NCBI RefSeq assembly: GCF_031753505.1
Contig: NC_089687.1
Span: 8,282,501 to 8,346,500 of the forward strand
DNA from: Anomalospiza imberbis
Lineage: Eukaryota > Chordata > Aves > Passeriformes > Viduidae
DNA length: 64,000 bases
Reading direction: 5' to 3'
The notes below the pieces were generated by a model. That model did not search any database. It was not told the origin of the DNA and saw only the letters and a program-made list of their open reading frames with translations. The position numbers and the translations under genes are program-made. Positions 52,481 to 64,000 of the stretch are shown here, one piece after another. Each line of letters begins with the position of its first letter. Position 1 is the first letter of the stretch.

Positions 52481-52909
52481 GTGTCATCTCAGATCTTGGC
52501 TCAGAAAATCATTTTGCCAAAGCTTGCTCTTCCACAGAAAGCTCTGAAATCAGACCTGCTGTGCTCCTTGAGAGCAAGCAAACTTCAGCAAATACAAACC
52601 ATGAAGGAGGTAAAAGGTGGCAATACAGTGCCAAAATTCAAATTTTATGCTTGCAAGGGTAGTGCAGAGGAGGCTGCTGTTTCAATCAGTTTTGCAGTGG
52701 CCTCTGTCTATCTTTTGCACATAAATACAGGGATGCCAGTAAATTTCAGTCTCCTTTCAATATTCAGCTGGCCCCTTGTATTCTCTGTGGCTGTTGTGCT
52801 GCTCCAATCCATTATCCCAGCTTCAGTCTACCTGGGTCTGCTCAGGAAGTTCAGCAGCACTGAACAGTTGACAGTGCCTGCAAAGTGCTTGTACTGCTTC
52901 CGTTACTGA
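52481..52909 (+). other. 142-codon open frame upstream of poly-A, uncertain
   Basis: This frame starts at ATG and ends in TGA at 52907-52909. The product has a lysine-rich first third, then a mostly hydrophobic stretch from about residue 65 to 120 (including LLSIFSWPLVFSVAVVLLQS) that could be one or two membrane segments. It is followed 49 bases later by a 40-base A run, but I see no AATAAA in between. I recognise no family. It could be chance or a decayed retroposed copy. Confidence 0.15.
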
Positions 52910-52957
52910 GATGCATTTTTCTGCTTCAGCACTAGATCCACATCATTTAACCACCAC

Positions 52958-52958
<1 letters not shown>

Positions 52959-52998
<40 letters not shown>
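52959..52998. repeat. Pure A run, 40 bases
   Basis: Forty consecutive A preceded by CCACCACC, much like the CCCCCCACC before the A run at 7043. No obvious duplicated target site flanks it. Confidence 0.95.
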
Positions 52999-52999
<1 letters not shown>

Positions 53000-54174
53000 C
53001 AGAAGACACCAGATGCTTTGCTTTGTTGTGCTAGTAACTAATTATCAAAAAACATGTCAGAGATGCAATTTCTGAGGGTATCAGGAAAGATTTAAGGAGT
53101 TGAATAAGATTAAGAATTAATGAAATTCAGAAGAAATAATTGGTTTGCTTTTTGCAGGAATGTTATAACCTACTCCTAAAGGCAGAAGATGACAGGACAG
53201 CGTTGCTGAGGGGACTGTCCATCCAAACCTCTGCTCAGAGCTGCAGCAAGTTCCTTGGGGCTGTGACCAGCTAGTCAGGATCAGGAGAGGTGCAAGTTTT
53301 AGTATCATTGTAAAAGGAGGTCACCACCTGCATTTCATCAAGCACTTTGAAAAGAAAGAAAATTACGAAAGTGGCTGAAAAAAACCCCTTTATTTTCCTG
53401 TGTTTCCTTTCCTACCAGGAAAGAAAACTATTTCTCATTTGTTCCATCCTTTAGATTAAAATGAACTTTTGAAGTTTATCCTGTGTAGTCTGTGAGGACA
53501 GAGCTAGAGATTTAAGACACAGGAAACCATGAAGGCAAAAAAAAAAAAAAATCAGCATTTGCAACAGCCATGACCTGAGGAGAGCTATTTAGTATTCACT
53601 GTCCCTGAAAATCAGCCATACATGTATTTCTGTGACCAGCACATCCCCAGTGTAACAATTCATGCTCTTTTAGCATTACATTGAGCACAGTCAGGAGACT
53701 TTTGAGTGTTAGCACAGTTGAGTCCTTGTCCCTGCAATTCCATGGAGTGCTGCTGTGTTTCTGGCTGTACACATTCTTGTGAGCTCTCCTGATTATTTAC
53801 TCAGTTGTACCTGGTACTGAAACCACTGAAACACAAGCTTTACAGGTGAGACTGAACTGATGCAGGACAGACAAGTCCCTGGTGCATCAGGAGAGCTCAT
53901 CCCCTCTCCAGGGCAGCACTGATCAGGTTTGGATCTCCCTTCCCAAAAAAGGAGAGCAGCTACAGGAAATTTCTCCAACACTAAGACCAGCTGCAATCTT
54001 TGCTTCATACCACTGTATTGAATATTAAAATTTTCCTTTGGCTAGCTCGGAATACTCTGTTTTATTCTTCTCCTGACATTGATTCTTCATTTGAAGAAAT
54101 AAATGCAGTAGAGCCACAGGCCAATGTGATATAGGAAGTATATTTTGCGCTTTGTAACTGGTTATGACTTTCAA

Positions 54175-54193
54175 AGAGAGAGAGAGAGAGAGA
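54175..54193. repeat. (AG)n dinucleotide microsatellite
   Basis: About nine and a half AG units without interruption. Confidence 0.9.
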
Positions 54194-55975
54194 ATATTGT
54201 GCAGTGCTCAGACTCAGGCAAGCTGTATCCCATCTCTTATGTAGAGATCACGCTTGTGGATTTGTCTAAGAATCAATGAAGAGAAGGGAAGGGTTTGGTT
54301 TGGTTTGCATTTTGTTTGTTTGTTTTTAGCACAAGCTTGCACTGCTACAGTCACATGAATATGTGACTGTATATGAAATATACAGTACTGGTTGTCTGCT
54401 CGAATTCATCTTTCTCACTGTTTTCCCTCCTGAAAATTTCCCCTTTCATTTGCCAAGCCTCTCCATTCTGGACAGCAGTCTGCCTGCTCTCCTTTCATGT
54501 TTTCCTTCCTCATTGACAAACTTTGAACTAGCACGACTTCTAAACATTAAACCCAGGCTTAAGATCCATTCTTAGTAATGAATTTGTATTGAAATGTGCC
54601 CTTTAAACAAAGTAAATACAGCTAAATGCAGCTCAGTGGAAAACTCTTGCCAGCTGGCAGCCAATTTTAGCAGCTTTGATGTCAAAGGTAGTTAAGAAGT
54701 TACCATCTCCCGAGGCTTCCAGCAGGCATGGGAAATAACCCGAATTCCTCCCAGGAGATGCTCAGAAACATAATGAGATTTAGTGCTAATAATGGGGATT
54801 AGGTGGAACACAGGTTTCCATGTTCACTGTAGCTATGTCAGACACTTGAAGATACAGGGATACAATGAACCCACACACAAACTATCAACAGGTCATTGAA
54901 ACCAGTTTTGATCTTCTGCTGTTGTTCTCATTCTACTCAGATTATTTCAGATGGATAAGTTTACTGCAGCACATATAATTTAACCTGAAAAATATTCTAG
55001 AGGGTCTAAAAAAAACAAAGTCTTTTGGAGATTTGGAAAGTTGCTGGCAAAACGATATTTATATTTGATAAATCATATTGTACAGTCTGTGAACGAGTTC
55101 AGTTACAGGACTAGGCCAGACTCCCTCTGCTAAGCATTGTCAATCTCAAGGATCATTTGTCATTCACTGTTACTACCCAAATTTTGCAGTTGCTAAGTGA
55201 AATAGTGGAGCCAGAGAAGATCATTGGGTCATTGTCTTTTTCTGTCATTTAATTCTTGTATAACGTAGGTGGTAGCTCAAGCATGGGTTACAGCAAAATT
55301 CAGCTTTTCCTTCTTTGCCTCACAGCAGTACCAGCAGTGATGTTACCCAGTGATTCTGGGTACTGCACAAATGCATAGGAGCTAATTTCAAAGTTGATCC
55401 TTCAGGCTTTATGTCCCTGGAGTTCTCTGTGCACAAGTCATATATTCTTTATAAGTTTATTGCCTGACAAAGAACCTGGTCTTGTTGACACTGCCAATAA
55501 TTTACAGCAGCAAGAAGATCTCAGCAGGAGCTTTTCTCACCTTTATTCCCCACCGTGGTGATTCACTCACGGATGGGCTGCTATATAAACTCTGAACTGA
55601 AGGAAGAACAGCACTGCTCACTTCTGTTTCTCTACTGCTATAGCATCCTAGTCACTCCCCTCTTCTCCAGTGCTTTACATTTTTCCTACATTCTACATCT
55701 CCAAAAAGGCTCAGAAATGTTAAATAAAACATACTGCAACCTGTGTAAGACAGGAGTGCATTTGAGGGATGAACAGAAATTTTCAGGTAACCTTTTCCAG
55801 AGAAATTCAGATCTACTAAAAATTAACATCACTATTAAATATCTAAAAAACATGTATCTAAAATGCACTTTCCAAAAATCCTCCAAATTGCCACTTTTAA
55901 TTCAAATTCTCAATGAACAGTCATATTTTTGTTTGATTTTTTAAAATATTCAAAAACATTTTAGCTGCTGTTCTC

Positions 55976-56165
55976 AAAAAAAAAAAAAAAGTAGCGAAAA
56001 CAGAAAAAGATAAACTATGAAAAAGTTACTCAGCACATAACTTGTATATGTATGTACTTTGATTTTTCCAGGTCTGAAGGTTTTCTGTAGCTCTAGAGAA
56101 TTGATATTTTTTTAAAAACAAACAAACAAGCAAACACACAAACAAAACAAAAACCTAAAAAAATA
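55976..56165. repeat. A-rich patch with AAAC units
   Basis: A 15-base A run at 55976-55990 and, after normal sequence, AAAC/AACA units at about 56115-56165. Confidence 0.75.
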
Positions 56166-56476
56166 ACAAAAAAATGCACTTTGGAAACAATTTCAAAATT
56201 TCATAAATTCCTGTCACAAGGGAAATATCTCCCTCAAAATTATACTACATTATTTCACTCTGCAGATAGGAAACAGATAATAATGATATGACTTTTCAGT
56301 CAAACGACTTCCACACAAATTTGGTGACATATCCTCCAGTAAAGCTCCAGGTAAAGGACCCTTTAAGGTTTAATACTTTAATTCTAGAATCTGAGGGATT
56401 TGACAAAATCATTCATTAAAACCACTTGTGAATGCAAGGATCGCAGCTTTGTTTTGTAAAATAAATGTTTCAAACT

Positions 56477-56580
56477 CATAGACCCACAGAATGGTTTGTG
56501 TTGGAAGGGACTTTAAAGATCCTCTCATTCCCAACTCCCTTTCCATGGGCAGGGACAGCTTTCACTAGACCAGGGCTTAC
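56477..56580 (-). mobile_element. CR1 LINE, 3' end fragment
   Basis: On the plus strand the fragment begins with tail-like CACAGAATGGTTTGTG, then TTGGAAGGGACTTTAAAGAT, then CCATGGGCAGGGACAGCTTT and CACTAGACCAGGGCTTA. This is the reverse complement of the avian CR1 3' untranslated end. About 100 bp remain, 5' truncated. It is similar in extent to the 312-410 copy but in the opposite orientation. Confidence 0.9.
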
Positions 56581-58652
56581 CTCCCTTGCTTTCAAGAAAG
56601 AAAATTGTTCCTGGGACTCTCCTGTGTTCCAGGGTATTTGAGCAAGCAGAAGGAGAGAACAGAAGGAAAAGGGGTGCCTGTGCAGCAGGGCTGCCTCACT
56701 TATGGTGCACCCACAAAACCTATTTCTGCAGAGCAGAGAGCACAGAGCAGCTTGGGAAATCACACAGAAAACTTCTCCTGAGTATCTCCACCCACGGTGC
56801 TTCAGGAGGGTTAATCAGGTATTATGGGATGCACCAAATAAGTCAATTTCACAGTTATACAAAAATAGAGACAGTGATAAATGCAGTTTAAATAAGTGCA
56901 TTAAATCAACTTGCTCGATGAGAAGACTGCACTGAATAATTTCAATGCTGAGATTTTATCAGAGACAAAACTTGCATATCTCCATTTCTGCATGCACCTG
57001 CAATGACTAAGGCTCCAGCACTTTGTTATTTCTGACTTTTAAAATCATGTGCACTTCACCGCAGATTTGAATTACACAGTATATTAAAAATATTAAATAC
57101 ATAAAATAACATGCATATTGTGCTAATGACCACTCTCTAAATTATCTTCAGGTGAAAATGAGTATGTATGTGCTGGTTTAAGTCAGTTGTAAATTCTTTT
57201 CCTATAAAAACCCACTGGAGTCATATTTCCTGTAGGCATCTATAAAGTAAAAGGAATGCATGCCAGCAGAAATTGAGATGAATGATACTTATGACACTCT
57301 CTGTACACAATACATTATTTGCAATATAAAACTAATCCAACTAATGTTGCTATGAAAGGAATAATATTCAGCTAGAGTTTTGGAATCTCAGGAAGGGTAA
57401 GGCAAGACTGCATACTTGTTTAAAGGGGAACGAGTGTGCCAAGATCATGCCAAGAGGTGCTGCTTAGCAGACCTGACAGAGCTCCTTGTTGGAATTAGGG
57501 ACCTATAAGGATGCAAACAGTGATTTTAGGGCAAATTCTGCCCCTCAATTCCCCTTTTGGACAAACTGATTACACAAGACCCTCCACTGGCACTGCTGAT
57601 GCGCCCACCAAATCACACCTGTGTGCTGGTATGTGCAAATACTGAGCCTATTCATTTCAATATTAAGAGGGGAAGAAGGCAAGCCTAAATTCTCAGACCA
57701 AAACTTTTTTTTGATACTTTATTTCTGGTGATTAAAAGCTTAGTTAAAAATGGGTTGCTAATTTCCTCCTTGATATGAGGTCTCATACAAAATGAAACAT
57801 TGAGGTTTACCCAAAAGCAAGAATAGATCTCATTGATTTAAAATTTAAAAGGGCAATACAGATTTTAAGTCTTAAAGCAGATTTTCAAAAATTAATGAAT
57901 ACTGGTACAATTAGAAGCCTCCATTTCCCCTCAAAAATTGTATCAACTTTGTGCCACCTTACAGCTGCCTTGAGAAGATAAAGGCACTGATATATGGGAA
58001 GCACATGGGTACTTTAATGAAGCACAGCACTGAAAAGGCCATAAGGAAAGAAAAAAAGTCTGAATTTACAAAGAGAATTAGAAGATCAGTAAATAAGTCA
58101 TGGGGATGTGCATTGAATAATGAGAATAAAAGGAAACACTGAATAGCTACTCATTTGGTGAGACACATTCATCCAGTGCACTGAACGAGGCAGGAGCCCC
58201 AGGAAGAAAACAGTGTGTGATCAGGTAATTAAAGACTCTAGCATAATGCATGCACTCAAGGAAGCCAAATTAAACTTGCACAGAGCTATCAGTGCAACAT
58301 TTCCTAACTTTTACACGTTTGACTTTGTAACCTTTACGCTCTTTTAACGGCAATTTTTGTTTTTGCCTTTTTTAACAGTCATTGGTACACATTAACCACG
58401 GAAAACTTTTATTTCTCTTAATGATCTAACACCCATCTAGCTTAGCTGCAGCTTTCCAAACACTGTGGAAATGTGGCTGGGTCATGCAGAAAATCAGCTA
58501 CAGCCTTGGTAAAAACAAATTAGAAGTTGCATCTTAAAACTGTGAAAAAATTCATTAAAACACTGACTCACATTTGCACAAAAACAAGATATCCACTTTT
58601 CCAGCAAGTTTATTATACTTTCCCAGTATACTCTGTTATATTTTCCCAGCAA
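56581..58652. other. Non-coding stretch
   Basis: No supported gene. The part at about 58250-58500 keeps several CpGs (for example near TTACACG and TTAACGG) in otherwise AT-rich unique sequence and has no repeat signature. Confidence 0.5.
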
Positions 58653-58698
58653 GGAAATTATATTTCCTAGCTTAATTTCCTAAGGAAGTATAATTTCC
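58653..58698. repeat. 16-bp inverted repeat (hairpin) with 14-base loop
   Basis: The left arm GGAAATTATATTTCCT (58653-58668) pairs with the right arm AGGAAGTATAATTTCC (58683-58698) at 15 of 16 positions, and the remaining T-G pair would be a wobble in RNA. Related pieces (TTATACTTTCCCAG and TTATATTTTCCCAG) lie just upstream at 58610-58650, so the hairpin may have grown from a local tandem repeat. The stem is short for a microRNA precursor. Confidence 0.85.
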
Positions 58699-58926
58699 GT
58701 GATTATGATATGTGCTCTACTCAGTCCTTGCCCTTCCAAACAATTCTGAATCTATTTGTAAATCGTAGAGCAGCTACAGAAAAAAATAAAGGTGTCAAAG
58801 ATAACTAGTTTTTACAGGTTTCATGAAAAAGATGACTAAGTATCACAGTACATCACATGCCAAAAGCCAAACTTTAATCCTTGCTATCCCAATCTTCAAC
58901 AAAATATACAATCATTTTAAGACTCA

Positions 58927-59001
58927 CCACAAAAAATTAAACCAAACAAGCAAAAATTAACAAACCAAACCAAAAAACCCAAAACAAAACAAACAAACAA
59001 G
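58927..59001. repeat. AAAC/AACC-rich low-complexity patch
   Basis: Irregular run of AAAC, AACC and CAAAA units ending in three AAAC units. Confidence 0.8.
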
Positions 59002-60249
59002 AAACTCTTCAGAAACCTGATAGCCATCATTTGACATGAAATCATTTTTCAATGATGTCTCTGCCAGCCACAGAGTAGAATTCCACTAGTTGATTTTCTG
59101 CCAAAAATTGTTACCATTTTTAAATGGGAAATTCTTTGTTAGTTCTGAAAGGAATTTTATAAGCACAGCTGAACTCAGCTCCAATTCTCTGCTTTGAGCA
59201 GAGAAGATTAAAATAACATTTCTCTGTCCTTTGTAGAACAAAAATCAGTTTTTAGTGGTGTAGCTGACAGGAGATATCATGACAAGATCTTGAAATAATC
59301 CTTTCTGCTACTAGTTGAATTTAAAGTCCCTTATGTCAGGTAAGATATTAATGAGTTCTGAATCTCATCTCAGATGTGCAAAAGGCTTTGGTTAAAAAAT
59401 AGTGTTATATGCTGGCAAAAAAGAAATTAACATTTGGCCATGTTTTCTGTAAGATGTGCCCAATCCAAAGTTAAAAATAGAAAAAAAAAAGAGCTTTGAT
59501 TTAGAATCGGTTAAGTTAAATATCAATAAACTACATGGGAACCAAAATTAAAATGAATATACAAATAGAAAAAAAAAGCATTATATAAAATGGATAATTA
59601 TTATATAAAATTAAATTAAGACATTATTTAAACAAAGTATGAATAGAAACTTCCATTAAGGTAATTGAAATCAAAACCTCAGTCCTCTGCACAATAGAAA
59701 TAGTGACCAAATACTATGTATCAAAACTTGTTCTATTTTAATTTAGCTTATATATCATTAACAATGAGAAACGGGAAAGGGTTGTCTACAAATGGAAAAG
59801 AAAAATAAGGACAAGAAATACAATTAAAAGAATAAAAAACAGCAAAACAAACTAAATTTAAGCTAAGATAAAAGAGAGATGAGTGATGAATACTAAATGC
59901 TTATCTCATTATATATCAAAAAAGGACAAACAACAGCAGATTCTAGTTGAGTGAAATGATTAATAACAAACCCAAGTCACAGATACTCTGACTGAATATA
60001 AATAGTTCAAATTGTCTGACAATGAGTTGTTACAAATACACAAATGTGTGCCCTGGTGGTAGAGATAAACTGGAGACAAATGCTCCATTCTCAGTGACAC
60101 GTCGCTGCTGCTTGTCACCATTAATTCCCTGTCATTGTTTTGTTCCCTTACTAGGGGCACGATTAGCAGCAATAAGAGACTCGAGGTTTACAGGGACTTG
60201 AGACAGAATTATCAGGCAGTACTGTGACAAAGGAAAAGCCCTCTTCAGC
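59002..60249. other. Non-coding AT-rich stretch
   Basis: Nothing recognised. Direct repeats of ATTATATAAAA occur near 59580 and 59600. Confidence 0.6.
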
Positions 60250-60480
60250 TCATCCCATTTGATCTCATAATTAGGGACTCTGGTGTTCTGGGTCTGAGAG
60301 AAATTTGAACAGTCTGAGAGAAGGAATAACCTCCAGGGGAGCCTTGGGCATCCACCAGGGCCACTCCATCTCCATGGGCAGCTGAGACAATCCTCACCAT
60401 CTCCAGCTCACAAAGGAGGGGAGTAAAGACACCCACAATAAAGGATCCTACCTCTGGGGAGCTGAGAAGACAATTTAATT
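60250..60480 (-). mobile_element. Possible CR1 endonuclease remnant
   Basis: On the minus strand a frame within 60245-60556 reads GSFIVGVFTPLLCELEM and, about 15 residues on, DGVALVDAQGSPGG. The plus-strand phrase GACACCCACAATAAAGGATC (60428 onward) resembles the CR1 endonuclease segment encoding a 'DIIVGVCYRPP' type strand, and the later ALV phrase lies roughly where CR1 has ALVLMGDFN. Spacing is shorter than in CR1 and the Asp-Asn motif itself is not preserved. This is a tentative assignment. Confidence 0.25.
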
Positions 60481-60869
60481 TTTTTTTTCTTACATTTCTA
60501 TTGATCGTTCCCACTGTTGCACAAAGGTTAACGAATTCTTGCAGCAATAAGGACAATATGCTCTGATATCAGAAACAATGGGTTGTCCTGTCCCACAGTG
60601 AAATAACTTACTACTAGGGACAAGAGAGACTGATGGAATAGAAATCTATAAGAAGAAACAAGTAAAATGCACAAAAACACGTGTATTAGCTAATACTGAT
60701 GGGAAAGAGAGAGGAAAGATAAAAGCCTGGGTGTTCAAGTCCCATTTGGAAGTTGCAGTAATATTGTCCATCCACTAGTCCTAATAAACTTTAGAAGCCA
60801 TTACCTAATATAACAGAAATCCTCATTGACTAAAAAATATTTATAGCACAGTATCACACAAAATGCTTA

Positions 60870-61095
60870 AGTCTATCTAATCCATTCCAGACCACCAGTG
60901 AGTTAAGGTACCGCTGTGCCACACCTTATATATGGTGCATAAATAGCTCCTACAGACATCCAACACTGGGTACTCCAGAACCTTCCTACATTGTAGAGCT
61001 TCAGTATTCTTATTATTGGAGTTTTTCCCCATGTTTAGGAAAATTTTCAAGCATGAATTTGGGTCTGTTGCTGCTGTAGATGGGTTATTTCCTTC
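60870..61095 (-). mobile_element. Degraded CR1-like 3' region
   Basis: The plus strand holds, in the order expected for a reverse-oriented CR1 tail, a 'TCTATCTAATCCATTCCAGA' phrase, 'GGGTACTCCAGAACCTTCC', 'GAGTTTTTCCCCATGTTTAGG' and 'TTTGGGTCTGTTGCTGCT'. CR1 consensus has similar phrases (actions of the type ACTCCACAACCTC, AGTTTTTCCTCATGTTCAGG, TGTGCCTGTTGCC). Divergence is high, and the overlapping 99-codon minus frame has no recognisable motif. Confidence 0.4.
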
Positions 61096-61502
61096 CTCTC
61101 CCTGATCACCTTGTAAGTCCTTGGAGGATATTATCACATCCTCTGACATTTTCTGATCATTAAGCTCACCAGCCACAATTTTTATTTATCTTTATATTAT
61201 GCATTTTGCTGTTTTGATGTTTTGTAATGTGTCAGTCTTTTTCTTTTTGGTTCCCTAGACTACAACTAGTGGATATTTTATTTGGTGTGAGGTGCTAAAA
61301 ATAGATACAGAAGCTTCAATAGACTTTTCCAAAACTTAATTTTGACCTTTACAACTGATTCTCCTACAGATGACCACATGTACATATGTATGTGCATATA
61401 TATTTGTATAGATAAAGAGCATATCGTAGGCATGAATAAAACCTGGAAAACTAAGGATTAACTTGCAGCTTTAGAGGGTCTATGCCAATTTAGGCTATTA
61501 TC

Positions 61503-61526
61503 TTTCTACATTTCTAAATGTAGAAA
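61503..61526. repeat. 11-bp perfect hairpin, 2-base loop
   Basis: TTTCTACATTT and AAATGTAGAAA are exact reverse complements separated by CT. Confidence 0.85.
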
Positions 61527-61664
61527 TACAAAACACTTAAAAGGTCATCATTATGAGATGCACCATCATGAATTATTATTTACACCATAGATACAGATGT
61601 GTATTCTCAATCAACCAGATGAGGAGAGCAATAAATTATCAGACTGGAAAGGCTAATTTCTATC

Positions 61665-61685
61665 TTTTTTTTTTTTTTTTTTTTT
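61665..61685. repeat. Pure T run, 21 bases
   Basis: Twenty-one consecutive T, followed by GAGGCAGGCTAGCTC. The sequence after it is not a retroposon I recognise. Confidence 0.9.
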
Positions 61686-64000
61686 GAGGCAGGCTAGCTC
61701 TCAGTTCAACAACCTAACAACCTTCTCATTTACATAAGTGCAGTAGTTGTCAGTTCATTAGCAGGTTGTTAATAACACTGGGGTGGGGAGGAGGGCTGCA
61801 AAATCTCAGTGAAACATTAGAGGCTTAAGCTTCTGGTTGCAAATTTACGTTAAACTTGACAACACTCAAAGTCACAGGCCAAAAAATCTCCTGATGAAGA
61901 GTCAGAGTTCACCTACCTTACACTTCGAATAGTCTCACATGAATTAGCGCAATCAAACCAATGCAGATTTATAATTAACGTTTACAGAATATGCTTCTAA
62001 AGCAGAATAAAATCCCTCAGAATAGCCTACTTTAACACGGTATATACCACAGGGTGCCTTTGGGGGCACCTGAACTGACATTGGTGATTTAAAGATGGTG
62101 TTTGCAGCAGAGGGAACTGGTGTTTCACGTAGTAAATCTGAGGTCAAGAGCATTCTCTTTGGCCACCAGGTGTTAAAATTAACCCCAAACCCATGGTTCA
62201 GGCATTGCTACACAGCTTGCCTTGTCAAAGTGATGAGGAGGAGCCACAGTGCAGTTAGAATTTATTGTAGTAGTTAGATGATGAAACATCTTAAACTAAA
62301 ATTGCACAGGAGATGTGAATCTCAGGGTGTCTCCTGTCCCAGCTTGTGGCAATCCCCTGTTTCAGATGTCAGTGCTACTGGCAGAGCCCTGCTCCAACAT
62401 CCACCTACACATATAGGAACATTCTTGAGTGGTTTCAGACATGATTTTGATGGGCTTAGGAAGATAAAACAGATATTCGGGTTTGGGTTTTTTTTTTTTT
62501 TCTTTTTCCAAAATGGTGATGAACTCTTCAAAATTGAGAGCACATTACTTTGGTTTAAATATAAGGACCCAGAACCTCCTAACCAGTCAGGGCTTGTTGA
62601 GCCAACTTTCAGCATGCTTTTTTCTAATGATATTTGCCAAAATTCTCTAGAGCAGATAGATAGATCTAGATAGATGGCAGAGATACATAGATCCTGTGTC
62701 AGGATGATGCAAACAATGTGCAACAGATATATTTATTACTTATTACTCAATATTAACCCAAGAACAGTGGAAGGAAGTCCCTGCTTGAGGTCTCTTATCA
62801 TCTGAGGGGTGTGAACTTTGATGTACTTTATTTGAAGTCCAACTGCTGTTGTCATCTGAAATCTTTAAATGCTAATTTATTTGGTGATCATTTCAATATT
62901 GTGTACAACAGCGATAATTACAATAGGCACATTTTCTTTTTCTGGGAAAAAACAAAGGTCTACAAGTCTATTATGACCCTCAAGGCAATGTTTGACCAGT
63001 CAATTCCAGTAAAAAATGTGTCAGAAATGGAAACTTTTCACTGTAGACAGATTTGGGCAGAATTCAATCCTGCAATTTATCTTTGCCGGTGCCCACCTGA
63101 GTACAATAGCATCCAGTCAAACCAGAAGAAGGTCATAGGATGATAAATAAGATCTCTTCCTCAAAAAGGCTCGACTATAACTGCCCTCCTTCCAGGCAGT
63201 CAATTTGTAGGCTACCACAGAACCAGCTGGCAATTAGCAAATGCTTTCTGAATAAATGGAACTGACAGCACATGATGTCACTTACTCCCACCCCAGAGTT
63301 CCTCTTTAATGCTTACCATTCTCTGCCTTGGGGCAGAGATCCCTAAAACTCTTTTCTTTTTTTTTTTTCCCAACAAAATATATTTATCTTATGAGATAAA
63401 TTCCTTTCCCCATTCCCAGTCCTTGCCATACTAGTATCTCCCAGCTACATTGCTAAATTATATTTGGAAATCTAGTAATGGCTTTAGTAAATCTGAGTAG
63501 AAGGTTTTGGCTGAGAAAGCTTCAGCTGAACATTTAAATAACTCATATTTCATTCAGGTCCTTCAGATTTGCCCTGTCCCTTTTTTGGATGTTTTCTCAA
63601 ACAATCAGTGCCCTACCACAGCACACTGAGTTATCCTCAGCATCCAATAATAGAGACTCTGGCATAGTGAGGGGTGTGCAGGCTGCATTAGGAGCAAGAC
63701 ATATTTGCCAACATAATTTGCCTAGATTTTTGCCTAAACATCATGCCAGGTTGACTTTGGAACACAGGAAAAGCAATAGGAAAAGAAAGACACAAAGGAA
63801 AAGAGAGACTTTATTTTCCCTCTATGCCATTTTGATGCACTGACAGCTGTTAAAACCATTTCTCTCTTCTATGGTGACAGCTTGACTAACACAGTGTTAA
63901 AGGTATGGTGCAGCACAGCACAAGAGTGCCAATGGGTATTTCTTCCACTTCTCTGCTCTGTTGCATTTATTACCACTCTGTTCAATAATTTATTTATTGT

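Larger units (their letters stand above)
52999..56476. other. Non-coding stretch
   Basis: No supported gene. It contains an (AG)9-type dinucleotide repeat (54175-54193) and a 15-base A run (55976-55990). The 129-codon plus frame at 55555-55944 has no motif I recognise. Confidence 0.55.
61096..64000. other. Non-coding stretch to the window end
   Basis: No supported gene. It holds a short hairpin (61503-61526), a 21-base T run (61665-61685) and a 14-base T run (62488-62501). The paired 131- and 133-codon frames on opposite strands at 62278-62723 span the T run and show no motif. Confidence 0.55.

Noticed and set aside
59314..59338. Second CAG|GTAAGA donor-like site with an upstream CTACTAG
   Set aside because: The implied exon would be only about 25 bases and the pyrimidine tract is poor; such donor matches are expected by chance.
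62278..62723. 131- and 133-codon frames on opposite strands
   Set aside because: Both run through a poly-T/poly-A stretch and overlap one another; no recognisable protein.

Overview
This window looks like vertebrate, most probably bird, nuclear DNA. The evidence is the repeats. At least five fragments carry the recognisable 3' end or reverse-transcriptase region of CR1, the dominant LINE of bird genomes. The best is at 50638-51440, with the CR1-type short 3' tail repeat instead of a poly-A tail. The sequence is AT-rich, with few CpGs, many homopolymer runs and microsatellites, and no bacterial-style gene packing. I cannot name the species.

I find no protein-coding gene, tRNA, rRNA or CRISPR array that I can support. 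Open frames are short, usually under 115 codons, and often open on both strands at once, as expected by chance in low-stop stretches. The only frames with recognisable protein similarity are CR1 remnants. The window is therefore a gene desert or the interior of a very large intron.

Layout: 0-10 kb holds a CR1 3' tail (312-410), a possible very old CR1 reverse-transcriptase remnant (2650-2885), small tandem duplications, a long TATAA pentamer array (6285-6405) and a 44-base A run (7043-7086). 10-31 kb is mostly featureless, with G runs, an AT/GTA triplet repeat, a cluster of transcription-factor-like motifs at 23.85-23.97 kb and a perfect telomere-like palindrome at 26.5 kb. 31-36 kb is a GC-richer stretch with open frames on both strands, a possible LINE endonuclease remnant (34453-34600), a candidate 44-bp exon (35315-35358) and an AAATG/AAATT pentamer array. 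43.9-51.5 kb is the transposon-rich part, with three CR1 copies of different orientation and age. 52-64 kb has a 40-base A run just after a 142-codon frame, a CR1 tail (56477-56580), a 16-bp hairpin (58653-58698), and degraded CR1-like segments near 60.3 and 61.0 kb.

No genes act together here. The content is transposon decay, simple repeats and possibly some non-coding regulatory DNA, which could only be shown by cross-species alignment.
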